DNA of 64,000 nt from Clostridia bacterium. GTDB taxonomy: Bacteria; Bacillota; Clostridia; Christensenellales; UBA1242. The stretch is taken from positions 1-64,000 of the forward strand of contig JAFTKS010000019.1 in NCBI GenBank assembly GCA_017453125.1. The letters run 5' to 3'. Of the stretch, positions 10,965 to 23,894 are shown one piece after another (the first letter of the stretch is position 1; the number at the start of each line of letters is the position of its first letter). Under the pieces are notes generated by a model. The model searched no databases, was not told the DNA's origin, and was given only the letters and a program-made list of their open reading frames with translations. The translations under genes and the position numbers were made by a program.

Positions 10965-11240
10965 ATGACTGAAAAAGTTTTTGAAAAATTAAATGAAATT
11001 GAGGAAGGAAAACAGCAAGTAGTAGAATATAAAAAACCTAATTATAAAATAACAATTGACGATTTTTTTGATGATTCAAAACAAAACTTTAGAGCTATTG
11101 AGTGTACAGCACCTTGGCAGGCAGCTATTCTTTGTCATTGCTTGAGCAGAATGGGCAAGCAGTGGAAAGATGGTCAAGATGGAAAATTATATAGTACAAA
11201 TGTTGAGGGTGGTTATACTTCAGGTTCTAGATGGGGTTAG
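10965..11240 (+). pseudogene. 5' part of a frameshifted repeat-domain protein, unknown function
   Basis: This open frame encodes about 92 residues from the ATG at 10965 (upstream GGGATGGGA as ribosome site) and stops in TGGGGTTAG. It contains IECTAPWQAAILCHCLSRMGK, which recurs in the next frame as IECDKPWKSKFLAEVFRRMGQ. A one-base slip back at the GGGG run (11233-11236) would join it smoothly to the 11231 frame (…SRW-GLGSVYQTV…). It is therefore probably the first domain of a single protein whose reading frame is broken by an indel, a programmed -1 shift or an assembly error. The family is not recognised. Confidence 0.6.
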
Positions 11241-12412
11241 GTAGTGTGTATCAAACCGTTAAATCTTGGTGTTATGATAATTGTGGTGGATGTGGCTCTC
11301 GTGATTGGTATATGAAACCTAGATTTGATTATTATGTGGAAAGAACTAAGATGAGACCTAGTTATCAAGCTAAATTTCCAGCATATCCTGGTTATGTTGA
11401 AAAATTTGATGGTGGATATTATGAAACCGAAAGAAAATGTTTAGCAGAAGATTATAGAAAATGTACTTTGTATGATTTTAATGAGGTTGACATATCAAAC
11501 TATTTAATGCCTACTGAGGTAGAAGAATACAAGCAAAAATGTGAGATTGACCCAATGATTGGTGCTGAACCTTTGAAAAAACCGCACCCTTGGAATTTCA
11601 ATAGAGTAAAGCCTTCAGAATTTAAAGGTACAGAAGAAGAGCAATATAAAAAGGAAAGATTGCGTTGGCAAATTCATCCTCGTAATAATAGTACTTCTGT
11701 ATATGATTTTTGGCGTAATGGATTTTATGGTTTAATAGGGATTGAGTGTGATAAGCCTTGGAAGTCAAAGTTTCTTGCAGAAGTATTTAGAAGAATGGGA
11801 CAACATACGGGGCAATTTGAATTTGATCACTCTGAATCTAAAATTTATACTCCTAGTGAATATATTGGAGGTAAGCCTGAAAAAATAGTTCCGTTTAATG
11901 AATTGAATATGACTGACTATTTGACAGTTGAAGAAATGGAGAAGTTGGTAGATAAGTTAGTAACTAAACCAAAAGAAAGACTATCGTCTAGAAGAACTAG
12001 AGAATGTGGATTTGATTTTGTAGATTTTATATGTACGAGAAGTCCACGTTATGCAATAAAGTGTGGCAACTGGCTAAGTAGAAAAATTATGGGTGAAATT
12101 TTAGAGGATAGAGGGGATCATCTTGATAAAGAAGATATTCGCAAGGGTTATTGTAGATATGATTCTGATTTGTGTGTATGTTCAGATAAAAGATGTAGAA
12201 GTGAGAAAATGTGTAAGGAAGATGGTTTTAAAATAGCAAATTTCTATGATCTTGATTTTGGTAAAGCTTTAACATCTGCACAAAGAGAAGAGATTGTTGA
12301 ATTATTTTATGGACGAGAATTCTTGAAACAAGAAGATAGTGAATGTCCAATTGAATGTGAAGTAGAAAAAGAAAGAGAAAGACGTAATAATCCTTACTAT
12401 GAAAGGGATTAG
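11231..12412 (+). CDS. Cysteine- and tyrosine-rich repeat-domain protein, unknown function (3' part of split gene)
   Basis: The frame holds 393 codons and overlaps the previous frame by 10 bp; no ribosome site supports an independent start at 11231. It is rich in Cys, Trp, Tyr and charged residues, with no signal peptide or membrane segment, so it is probably cytoplasmic. The block I-E-C-x-x-P-W followed by a basic helix ending in R-R-M-G recurs from the preceding frame, and a weaker third version (CTRSPRYAIKCGNWLSRKIMG) lies near residue 265. Each block is followed by a DYL or NYL-type acidic segment, which suggests three tandem copies of a domain of roughly 130-150 residues. I do not recognise the family. 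Confidence 0.65.
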   Translation: MGLGSVYQTVKSWCYDNCGGCGSRDWYMKPRFDYYVERTKMRPSYQAKFPAYPGYVEKFDGGYYETERKCLAEDYRKCTLYDFNEVDISNYLMPTEVEEYKQKCEIDPMIGAEPLKKPHPWNFNRVKPSEFKGTEEEQYKKERLRWQIHPRNNSTSVYDFWRNGFYGLIGIECDKPWKSKFLAEVFRRMGQHTGQFEFDHSESKIYTPSEYIGGKPEKIVPFNELNMTDYLTVEEMEKLVDKLVTKPKERLSSRRTRECGFDFVDFICTRSPRYAIKCGNWLSRKIMGEILEDRGDHLDKEDIRKGYCRYDSDLCVCSDKRCRSEKMCKEDGFKIANFYDLDFGKALTSAQREEIVELFYGREFLKQEDSECPIECEVEKERERRNNPYYERD

Positions 12413-12428
12413 AGGTGTTAAAATGAAA

Positions 12429-12461
12429 AAATATGCAATGATGGTTTGTTGCATATTTTTT
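12429..12461 (+). terminator. Terminator after the repeat-domain gene
   Basis: AAATATGCAA at 12429-12438 pairs perfectly with TTGCATATTT at 12449-12458, followed by Ts. The remainder of the 240-bp gap to rsmE is AT-rich and shows nothing further. Confidence 0.8.
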
Positions 12462-12651
12462 ATTATATTATTGTTATAATTAAATCTTTAATTTACCCAA
12501 TTATATTTTTGTTACTACTGTTGTTACAATTGGATAAATATATTAAAATATAAATAAATATACACAAATGCAAATAAATATGCAATTTTGTAAAAATGAT
12601 TATTTTGTTAAATAAATTGAAATTTGAGAGGGATTGTGATATTATTGAAAT

Positions 12652-13380
12652 ATGAAAAGATTTTTTGTAGATGAAAAACTTGAAGTTAATGAGAAAATAA
12701 AAATTGAGGGAATAGAGCATAACCATATCAAGAATGTAATGCGAATGAAAGTTGGTGACGAAATCATTCTTGTATGTGGTGATGAATTTGATTATTATGC
12801 TACAATTGTGTCGATATCAAAAGGTGATACCGAGGTTTTTGTACATTCAAAGTTAGACAATGAGAACAATCCAAAAGCTAATTTAACTGTTTTTCAAGCT
12901 CTTGTAAAGTCCGATAATATGTCTTTGATTGTTCAGAAATTGACAGAATTAGGCGTCAAAACTTTTGTTCCGTTTGAGAGTGAATTTATAACTAGCAAGG
13001 ATAAATTGGGCAAGGTTCACAAATTACAAGAAATCTCAAATCAATCTATCAAACAATGCAAGAGAAGTATTCCAATGAAAGTAGAGGATATCATTTCTTT
13101 TTCTAAATTGGTTGAAAAGGTATCGGAATATGATATTGTTCTTTTTGCAAATGAAACAGAAAAGAGTCTAGATTTATCAAGTTTGGATATTCAGAAAGAT
13201 TCTAATACTGCCATAATAATTGGTAGTGAGGGTGGGTTTAGCTGTTCTGAAGTAGAAAAACTGATTTCTGCTGGAGCAAAGTCTATTTCTTTAGGTAAAA
13301 GAATTCTTAGAGCAGAGACGGCTAGTATTGCTCTATCTTCAGTAATAATTTGTAAACTAGGAGAGTGGGATTGTGAGTAA
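12652..13380 (+). CDS. rsmE: 16S rRNA m3U1498 methyltransferase RsmE
   Basis: The 242-residue protein is a SPOUT-class methyltransferase. The N-terminal PUA-like part holds HNHIKNVMRMKVGDEI. The C-terminal knot holds IGSEGGFS near 188-195 and LGKRILRAETAS near 215-226, the signature of RsmE. It methylates U1498 of 16S rRNA at N3. The 3' end overlaps the GTG start of mtaB by 8 bp. The usual neighbour prmA is absent. Confidence 0.93.
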   Translation: MKRFFVDEKLEVNEKIKIEGIEHNHIKNVMRMKVGDEIILVCGDEFDYYATIVSISKGDTEVFVHSKLDNENNPKANLTVFQALVKSDNMSLIVQKLTELGVKTFVPFESEFITSKDKLGKVHKLQEISNQSIKQCKRSIPMKVEDIISFSKLVEKVSEYDIVLFANETEKSLDLSSLDIQKDSNTAIIIGSEGGFSCSEVEKLISAGAKSISLGKRILRAETASIALSSVIICKLGEWDCE

Positions 13381-14623
13381 GGTATCGATTTTGACTCTTG
13401 GTTGTAAACAAAATAAATATGAAAGTGATTGTATGGCTAATATTCTTATTTCTGCTGGGTTTGAAGTGGTAGAGAATTTGGAATTTGCTGATATATACAT
13501 TATTAATACTTGTGCCGTAACCTCAGAGGCAGAGAAAAAAAGTAGACAATATATAAAAAAGTGCACTAAATTAAATCCTAATTGCAAAATTATTGTTTGC
13601 GGGTGTGCTAGCGAAAATAATATTGAGCAATTCAAGGAAAAAGATAATGTATTCTCGGTGTTTGGGACGGAAGGGAAAGAAAAAATTTTGGAGTTTATTG
13701 AAAATCCAAGTTTTGAACATATTCCTCAAAGTAAGCAGTATTGTAGTCCTTGTAATCCAATGAAGACAACTACTAGAGAGTATCTAAAGATTCAAGATGG
13801 CTGTAATAACTTTTGTTCATATTGTTTGATTCCTTATCTAAGAGGTCGTTCTAGAAGTCGTGATATTGAAAGTATTGTGAAAGAGGCTTATGTTTTGGCA
13901 AGTAGAACAAAAGAAATTGTTCTTACAGGAATTGATATAAGTAGTTTTAAAGTAGATGGAGAACTTGCTTTGCCGGCTTTGATGAAGAGGTTGTCTCAAG
14001 TTCCTGCACGAATTGGTCTTGGTTCTTTGGAAGTGGGTGTAATTACTGAAGAATTACTTCAGACCCTAAAAGATATGCCAAATTTTATTCCTCATTTTCA
14101 TTTGTCTTTGCAAAGTGGAGATGATGAAATTTTGAAGAAAATGAATAGGCATTATTCTTCTGAAGAGTTTTTGGCTAAAGTTTTGCTTATAAAAGAGTAT
14201 TTTCCTCTTTGTAATCTAACAACTGACGTAATAGTTGGTTTTGGTGCTGAAACGCAAGAACAATTTGAAAATACCAAAAAATTCATAGAACAATGCGGAT
14301 TTTCTTATGTACATATTTTCCCTTATTCAAAACGATCCGGTACTAGAGCTTATACTTTTGATGACCTTGATATGTCTATCAAAAAAGCAAGAGTTGACGA
14401 ATTAGAAATGGTTAATCAAAGGTTAAAAGAGAAGTTTCTTTCTCAATTTTTAGGCAAAGAAAGTATAATGCTTGCCGAAGAGAAAAAAGATTTTTTTGAA
14501 GGTTTTAGCAAAGAGTATATTAGATGTTATGCCGATGATGAATTGATTTCGGGAGAAGAATATAAAATATATTTTGATAGTATTTATCAAGATGGTATGA
14601 AGGTAAAAATAATTAAGGAGTAG
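13373..14623 (+). CDS. mtaB: tRNA t6A37 methylthiotransferase MtaB
   Basis: The 416-residue protein has an N-terminal UPF0004 cluster domain with cysteines in LGCKQNKYESD, NTCAVT and VCGCAS. The radical SAM motif CNNFCSYCLIP lies at about 143-153, and a C-terminal TRAM-like region follows. MtaB makes ms2t6A at position 37 of tRNAs reading ANN codons. It starts with GTG inside rsmE, so the two are translationally coupled. Confidence 0.93.
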   Translation: MSKVSILTLGCKQNKYESDCMANILISAGFEVVENLEFADIYIINTCAVTSEAEKKSRQYIKKCTKLNPNCKIIVCGCASENNIEQFKEKDNVFSVFGTEGKEKILEFIENPSFEHIPQSKQYCSPCNPMKTTTREYLKIQDGCNNFCSYCLIPYLRGRSRSRDIESIVKEAYVLASRTKEIVLTGIDISSFKVDGELALPALMKRLSQVPARIGLGSLEVGVITEELLQTLKDMPNFIPHFHLSLQSGDDEILKKMNRHYSSEEFLAKVLLIKEYFPLCNLTTDVIVGFGAETQEQFENTKKFIEQCGFSYVHIFPYSKRSGTRAYTFDDLDMSIKKARVDELEMVNQRLKEKFLSQFLGKESIMLAEEKKDFFEGFSKEYIRCYADDELISGEEYKIYFDSIYQDGMKVKIIKE

Positions 14624-14626
14624 AAT

Positions 14627-15025
14627 ATGTGTATTTTTTGTAAAATTATAAGTGGAGAAATTCCTAGTTATAAAATATATGAAGATGAGAATGTATATGC
14701 ATTTTTAGATATTGCAGACGATATTGAGGGGCATACCGTTGTTGTTCCGAAAGAGCACTGTGAGAATTTGCTAGATGTTTCTGAAGAAACTTTGTCTAAA
14801 GTTATGCTTGCCGTTAGAAAAATAAGCAAGCATTATGTTGATAATTGTGGCTATGATGGTGTTAATTTGCTTAATAATAGCGGAAAATGTGCTGAACAAA
14901 GTGTTTTTCATCTGCATATACACATTTTACCTAGAAAAGATAATGATGGAAAGCGGGTTTATCCAGAACTTGTTAAGTTAAATTCAGATATGGCACATTT
15001 GTGCGATAAGTTGAAGTTGAACTAA
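14627..15025 (+). CDS. HIT-family nucleotide hydrolase
   Basis: The 132-residue histidine-triad protein starts CIFCKIISGEIPSYKIYED and carries the catalytic HLHIHILPR motif near 98-106. HIT proteins hydrolyse nucleoside phosphoramidates and dinucleotides. An AAGGAG ribosome site overlaps the end of mtaB, 3 bp upstream. The rsmE-mtaB-HIT-rpsU order is frequent in Clostridia. Confidence 0.92.
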   Translation: MCIFCKIISGEIPSYKIYEDENVYAFLDIADDIEGHTVVVPKEHCENLLDVSEETLSKVMLAVRKISKHYVDNCGYDGVNLLNNSGKCAEQSVFHLHIHILPRKDNDGKRVYPELVKLNSDMAHLCDKLKLN

Positions 15026-15112
15026 GTTATATTGTTGAATTTGTAAGCATATATCTGTAATATTGAGAAATGTATTAATTCGAGTTTATTATAATCATTT
15101 GTCATAAAATGC

Positions 15113-15140
15113 TTGACAAAAGGATTTTTTTCGATATAAT
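15113..15140 (+). promoter_or_regulatory. Consensus promoter for rpsU
   Basis: TTGACA at 15113-15118 and TATAAT at 15135-15140 with a 16-bp spacer, a near-perfect housekeeping promoter. Confidence 0.8.
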
Positions 15141-15174
15141 TATATAGAATTTAAAACAAAAGTGGGTGAAAAAA

Positions 15175-15357
15175 TTGTCTACAGTTAGAGTTGGCGAAAC
15201 TGAAAGCGTAGAAAACGCTATCAAGAGATTCAAGAGAAAATGCCAAAAAGATGGTGTTATTGGAGATCTTAGAAAACACGAACAATACGAAAAACCAAGT
15301 GTTAAAAAGAAGAAAAAGCAAAAAGCTGCTATCAAGAGAAGCAAGAAAAGAGCTTAA
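15175..15357 (+). CDS. rpsU: Ribosomal protein bS21
   Basis: The 60-residue basic protein matches bS21: STVRVGETESVENAIKRFKRK, then YEKPSVKKKKKQ and a Lys/Arg-rich tail. I choose the TTG at 15175 because family members start M-S-x-V and GGGTG lies 6 bp upstream; the in-frame GTG at 15166 overlaps that site. It is transcribed from its own promoter and followed by a terminator. Confidence 0.93.
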   Translation: MSTVRVGETESVENAIKRFKRKCQKDGVIGDLRKHEQYEKPSVKKKKKQKAAIKRSKKRA

Positions 15358-15373
15358 TTCTATAAAGTTTTTA

Positions 15374-15397
15374 GGGGCTATACAAGCTCCTTTTTTT
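15374..15397 (+). terminator. rpsU terminator
   Basis: GGGGCT (15374-15379) pairs with AGCTCC (15385-15390), allowing one G-U pair, followed by seven Ts. Confidence 0.75.
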
Positions 15398-15469
15398 GTT
15401 AACTAAATAAAATATGTTATAGATTTTATAAGTTGAGTCGTTTTTGTTTGCGTACATTTTTGTATAAAA

Positions 15470-15497
15470 TTGAAATTTTTTATTAACTTTATATAAT
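15470..15497 (+). promoter_or_regulatory. Promoter for the CalY/TasA-like gene
   Basis: TTGAAA at 15470-15475 and TATAAT at 15492-15497 with a 16-bp spacer, about 85 bp before the start codon. Confidence 0.6.
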
Positions 15498-15583
15498 ATC
15501 ATTAATTTATTTGTAAAATTATTAAATTTTAGTTAAACTAAATATGTAAACTCTTAGGAGTGTGTATTAAGATAGGAGAGATT

Positions 15584-16342
15584 ATGAACAAATTCAGATC
15601 ATATAAAACAACTGCATATGGTTCGTTATCGTTAATAGCGTGTATATTAGTTGTTTTTTGCTTTGTATCTTTAACAATGGCGTTCTTTTTTGATACTGAT
15701 TTTGCATCCAGTAATGTCTCTATGTCTGGTAAGGTAGTGATTGAGGCTGTTGGTGAAGGCGATACATACAATTCTATTGAGGATACCACAACTAGCAATT
15801 TAGTTATAACTCTACAAGATAATCATAATGTTTTGATACCTAATATGGAAATATATGCTTATGCTAATTGTAAGATTTATAGGTCTTTAACAATGCCCTT
15901 ATTACGTGCAAAACTTCAAATGAATTTTATTGATATGTCTGATGGGACTATTGATGAGCAGGCAACAGCAGTTATTAATGATATGAAAACTCAATTTAAT
16001 GATGTTATTGTCAAAGACAAGGATTGGTATCTTCATACAGATGGATATTATTATTATATTGGGGATATTGTACAAACTGCAACAGAAGGAAATGAAGGCG
16101 ATTATAAATTGAAAGAAATTGACGTTACGTCTGTTGATGAATATGTTGTTCATTTCATTGATGAGCCAATTTTGTTCCCTTATTATGTAACTTCCGATTA
16201 TTCAGGGCTTGGTTTTCAAATGGTTATTACATTCCAAGCAATTCAGAATTATATTCCAGATGCTTCAGGAATAAGGCTTGAAAATACTATTAATAATGCT
16301 CAGTTAATTTTTAATAATCAAGCACCAGATGCCACAGTTTAA
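15584..16342 (+). CDS. Secreted protein resembling CalY/TasA (SipW-dependent type)
   Basis: The 252-residue protein has a basic start (NKFRSYKTTAYG) and a hydrophobic segment at about 12-34 ending SLTMAFFFDTDFASSN. This resembles the signal-peptide end and mature start of camelysin/TasA-type proteins, where Y/F-F-x-D follows the SipW cleavage site. The remainder is predicted beta-rich with no further membrane segment. The start at 15584 follows AGGAG at 15574-15578. The call rests on the N-terminal pattern only, so biofilm fibre or envelope function is inference. No sipW gene is in view. Confidence 0.5.
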   Translation: MNKFRSYKTTAYGSLSLIACILVVFCFVSLTMAFFFDTDFASSNVSMSGKVVIEAVGEGDTYNSIEDTTTSNLVITLQDNHNVLIPNMEIYAYANCKIYRSLTMPLLRAKLQMNFIDMSDGTIDEQATAVINDMKTQFNDVIVKDKDWYLHTDGYYYYIGDIVQTATEGNEGDYKLKEIDVTSVDEYVVHFIDEPILFPYYVTSDYSGLGFQMVITFQAIQNYIPDASGIRLENTINNAQLIFNNQAPDATV

Positions 16343-16356
16343 AATAATATTGTATT

Positions 16357-16397
16357 AGAAAATAAGTAATAATTTTATTTATTTTCTATTTTTTTTG
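16357..16397 (+). terminator. Terminator after the CalY/TasA-like gene
   Basis: AGAAAATAA (16357-16365) pairs with TTATTTTCT (16379-16387) and is followed by a T-rich tail. Confidence 0.7.
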
Positions 16398-16451
16398 TTT
16401 TTTTATATCTAAAATTCGACATTTGTTTTTATTTTTCACTACTAATAAAAA

Positions 16452-16480
16452 TGGATAGTTAACATTATATTTGATATACT
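16452..16480 (+). promoter_or_regulatory. Promoter of the tRNA-like leader and small gene
   Basis: TGGATA at 16452-16457 and TATACT at 16475-16480 with a 17-bp spacer. Transcription would start within a few bases of 16490, where the tRNA-Leu-like fragment begins. Confidence 0.5.
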
Positions 16481-16489
16481 TTCTATGTT

Positions 16490-16511
16490 GCCTAATTTGG
16501 TGGAATTGGTA
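16490..16511 (+). other. tRNA-Leu 5'-end-like fragment in the leader of a small gene
   Basis: GCCTAATTTGGTGGAATTGGTA matches the start of a class II tRNA-Leu: acceptor 5' strand followed by the D arm with the invariant GGTGGAATTGG core. It breaks off after the D arm, and no anticodon arm, variable arm or T arm follows before the ribosome site AAAGGAA at about 16520. It is probably a remnant of a tRNA-Leu gene, or a tRNA-mimicking leader. Confidence 0.45.
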
Positions 16512-16535
16512 AGTCTTTTAGAAAGGAAATGAAAA

Positions 16536-16892
16536 ATGAAAAATAATCAATTAAAATTTCTTGCAAATCTTGCAAAACAGAGATTAAAAAATCAAAATTA
16601 TAATGAGACACCAGTTGTCACAAGAAATAGAGTGAGTAATTATTTTATTCAAAATGCTCTTGCTTTAAAGAAGATAAAGGCTGAAACTAGTTTCGTAACA
16701 ATTAAGGATAAAGAAGACATAGAGTTTATTGAGAAAGTACGATATTTGATAGAGTCTGATTGTTATAATCCTTTGGGAGTGCTTTGTGACAAAGATTATT
16801 TTGATACACTTGATTCTCATCAAAAGCAATTTTATATTTTGCAACTCAGTGAAAAGTATAACAAAGTCAAGAATCAATTATTGTGTGGATAA
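16536..16892 (+). CDS. Hypothetical 118-residue protein
   Basis: This is a basic N-terminus (QLKFLANLAKQRLKNQNY) followed by a mostly helical acidic/basic body, with no signal peptide or membrane segment. AAAGGAAATG precedes the ATG. The gene has its own promoter, the tRNA-like leader fragment and a terminator that overlaps its stop. I do not recognise the family. Confidence 0.65.
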   Translation: MKNNQLKFLANLAKQRLKNQNYNETPVVTRNRVSNYFIQNALALKKIKAETSFVTIKDKEDIEFIEKVRYLIESDCYNPLGVLCDKDYFDTLDSHQKQFYILQLSEKYNKVKNQLLCG

Positions 16893-16918
16893 GTTAATTT
16901 ATTTAACTTATCTTTTTT
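16888..16918 (+). terminator. Terminator overlapping the stop of the small gene
   Basis: GATAAGTTAA at 16888-16897 and its complement TTAACTTATC, followed by six Ts. Confidence 0.8.
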
Positions 16919-16987
16919 ATTGTTTTGATTAATTTGAAAGATATGTTAAAATTATTTAGATATACTAATCAATTATGAGAGGAAGAT

Positions 16988-21297
<4,310 letters not shown>

Positions 21298-21388
21298 ACG
21301 TTGAAATTCAATAAAATCGTTAAAAAGTCTTGAAAAAAATTCATTAATATATTAAAATAAATAAGTAGATTAAAATTAGGAGTGTGTT

Positions 21389-21589
21389 ATGTTACTAGAA
21401 CCACCAATTGATGAACTTGTAAATAAAATCGGTAATCCGTATAAATTGGCTGTAGTTGTTGGAAAAAGAGCCAAGTTTTTGAATGAAACACTTACTGAGG
21501 AAGAAAAGGAAGCAATTCCAGAAGTTACTCGTGCTGTTGATGAAGTTGATGACGGAACAATAGTTTCAAGCGAAACAAACGTTGATTAA
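21389..21589 (+). CDS. rpoZ: RNA polymerase omega subunit
   Basis: The 66-residue protein matches omega: LEPPIDELVNKIGNPYKLAVVVGKRAKFL corresponds to the conserved P-x-I-x-x-L and Y-x-L-V-x-x-x-x-KRAR-x-L core. The acidic tail is family-typical. Omega stabilises beta-prime in RNA polymerase. It is upstream of priA, a typical Bacillota context, but gmk and coaBC are missing from between or beside them. A terminator separates it from priA. Confidence 0.85.
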   Translation: MLLEPPIDELVNKIGNPYKLAVVVGKRAKFLNETLTEEEKEAIPEVTRAVDEVDDGTIVSSETNVD

Positions 21590-21633
21590 TAGATTTTTAC
21601 GAAAGAGTTTTCTTTTTTAGATTGATGTTCATT

Positions 21634-21673
21634 GATTCTATTGCTAATTTACCTTGCAATAGAATCTTTTTTA
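21634..21673 (+). terminator. rpoZ terminator
   Basis: GATTCTATTGC (21634-21644) pairs perfectly with GCAATAGAATC (21656-21666), followed by six Ts. Confidence 0.88.
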
Positions 21674-21689
21674 AATAAGTGAGGTCTTT

Positions 21690-23885
21690 GTGATTGCAGA
21701 AGTCATAGTTGATGTTATGTCAAGTGAGGTGGATAGGGTATTTGATTATGATATACCTTCTTCTTTGTGTGACTTAAAAGTTGGCTATAGAGTTCTTGTA
21801 CCATTTGGAAACAGAAAAATTGAAGGCTATGTTGTTGGGATAAAAGATTCTACCGATTGTCCAAAAGATAAATTGAAGAGTGTGATTTCAACACTTGATG
21901 ACTTTCCTGTTATTCTAGAAGAACTAATTTCGTTAATGCACTATATGAAGAGTTCGTTGTATTTAAGGTTGATTGATGGAATTAGACTTGCTGTTCCAAA
22001 TCAAATTCGCTCTAACGTAAAAGACAAAATTGAAAGAATTATTACACTTGATGAGACAAAAGCAGAAGATTTTTTGAAAACTGTTTCAAAACGTCAAAAG
22101 AATGCTCCACTTGCTATTAGGTATTTGAACGATTTTCCAGAGGTTAACTATACAAAGCTTGCATCATTGTTTGGAAATCAAACTATCAACAAATTAATAG
22201 ATGTTGGTGTTTTGGTTGAGAAAAAGAGAAAAATTAATCGCTTGAAATTAGGAGAGAAGTCTAATACAAGAAAAGAGCTTACCAGTCTGCAGTTGAATGC
22301 TGTTGATAAAATTTTGCAGTCCAAAGAGCGTCCTATTGTTTTGTTTGGAGTTACAGGAAGTGGAAAAACCGAAGTTTATATGAATGTTATTGAGAAATGT
22401 CTACTTGATGGCAAAACTGCGCTTATGCTAGTTCCTGAAATCTCGTTGACGCCACAAATGGTAAAGGTTTTTTCTTCTAGGTTTGGTGCAGATGTTGCTG
22501 TACTTCATAGTGCTTTAAGTGCGGGAGAAAAACACGATGAATGGTTGAGGATATATAATGGAGAGGCAAAAATTGTTGTAGGTGCTAGATCTGCAATCTT
22601 TGCTCCTATAAACAATTTAGGTGTTATTATTATTGATGAAGAGCACGATGGGTCTTATATAAGTGATAGTAATCCTAGGTATTTTACTCACGAAATTGCT
22701 GAGTTCAGAGCCAGATACCATAATTGTCCATTAGTTTTGGGAAGTGCAACACCTTCTATTGAAACTTTTTACAAAGCAAAAACAGGTGTATATAATTTAG
22801 TGGAAATGCCTGTTCGTGTTAATAAACAACCAATGCCTAATATTGAAATTATTGATATGTGTAGAGAGTTTAAACTTGGCAATACCAGTATGTTATCTGC
22901 TACTATGCTAGAGAAATTACAAGAGGTTGTTGATAACAAAAAACAAGCAATTCTCTTTATCAATAGGCGTGGTTTTAGTTCGTATTTAATGTGTAGGGAG
23001 TGTTCATATATTCCTAAATGTACCGAATGTGATGCTAATCTTGTTTTTCACAAAACAGATAATGTGCTCAAATGTCATTATTGTGGCAAAAAGTTTAAAC
23101 CACTTACAAAATGTCCAGAGTGTGGAAGTGATAGTATTAAACTTGGCGCAATTGGAACACAACAGATAGTAGAACAATTGGAAAATAGGTTTCCCGATGT
23201 AGACATTTTTAGATTAGATAATGATAGTGTGACTAGCAAAGATGCATATTCTAGAATACTTGGTCAGTTTGCTGAGTCAAAACCATCAATCTTGGTTGGA
23301 ACTCAAATGGTTACAAAGGGTCACGATTTTCCTAGTGTTACTTTTGTAGGTGTAGTAGATGCGGATATTTCTTTGTTTAATTATAGTTACAAAGCATCAG
23401 AAACTACTTTTCAATTAATGACTCAGGTTTCTGGAAGAGCTGGTAGAAGTGAAGACACTGGTTATGTTGTTCTTCAAACCTATGTTCCAAAGAATCCTGT
23501 GTATTTAACGTGTGCCAATTATGATTATTTGAAATTTTACGATAAAGAAATAAATCTAAGGGAAACAACAAAGTTTCCGCCATTTGCAAGAATTGTAAGG
23601 GTGCTTTTGACTTCGGAAGATGATAATTTAGCAAAGGATAGCACACACAAATTAATTGTTAAATTGAAAGAATTTAGGATTAAATATGGCAAAGACTTCT
23701 TCTTTTTGGAGGCAATGAAGTCGCCCGTTTCGAAAATAAAGAATAAACATAGATATCAAATTATTCTTAGATTTTCTAATGAAATAGTTGATTCTGTGTT
23801 AAAAGAAATTTATGATATATTAGATGAAATAAAGAATAATAAACTCAGTGTATTTGTTGAGAATAATCCAACATCACTTAGTTAA
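21690..23885 (+). CDS. priA: Primosomal replication restart helicase PriA
   Basis: The 731-residue protein has the N-terminal 3'-end-binding domain (MIAEVIVDVMSSEVDRVFDYDIP), then helicase motifs VTGSGKTEVY (about 223-232) and DEEHDGSY. Eight zinc-binding cysteines lie between CRECSYIPKCTEC and CPECGSD (about 434-480), and GTQMVTKGHDF follows. PriA reloads the replisome at stalled forks. It starts at GTG with GAGGT just upstream. The def-fmt-rsmB-rlmN-rsgA-rpe run downstream is a standard Firmicute operon. Confidence 0.97.
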   Translation: MIAEVIVDVMSSEVDRVFDYDIPSSLCDLKVGYRVLVPFGNRKIEGYVVGIKDSTDCPKDKLKSVISTLDDFPVILEELISLMHYMKSSLYLRLIDGIRLAVPNQIRSNVKDKIERIITLDETKAEDFLKTVSKRQKNAPLAIRYLNDFPEVNYTKLASLFGNQTINKLIDVGVLVEKKRKINRLKLGEKSNTRKELTSLQLNAVDKILQSKERPIVLFGVTGSGKTEVYMNVIEKCLLDGKTALMLVPEISLTPQMVKVFSSRFGADVAVLHSALSAGEKHDEWLRIYNGEAKIVVGARSAIFAPINNLGVIIIDEEHDGSYISDSNPRYFTHEIAEFRARYHNCPLVLGSATPSIETFYKAKTGVYNLVEMPVRVNKQPMPNIEIIDMCREFKLGNTSMLSATMLEKLQEVVDNKKQAILFINRRGFSSYLMCRECSYIPKCTECDANLVFHKTDNVLKCHYCGKKFKPLTKCPECGSDSIKLGAIGTQQIVEQLENRFPDVDIFRLDNDSVTSKDAYSRILGQFAESKPSILVGTQMVTKGHDFPSVTFVGVVDADISLFNYSYKASETTFQLMTQVSGRAGRSEDTGYVVLQTYVPKNPVYLTCANYDYLKFYDKEINLRETTKFPPFARIVRVLLTSEDDNLAKDSTHKLIVKLKEFRIKYGKDFFFLEAMKSPVSKIKNKHRYQIILRFSNEIVDSVLKEIYDILDEIKNNKLSVFVENNPTSLS

Positions 23886-23894
23886 GGAGAAATT

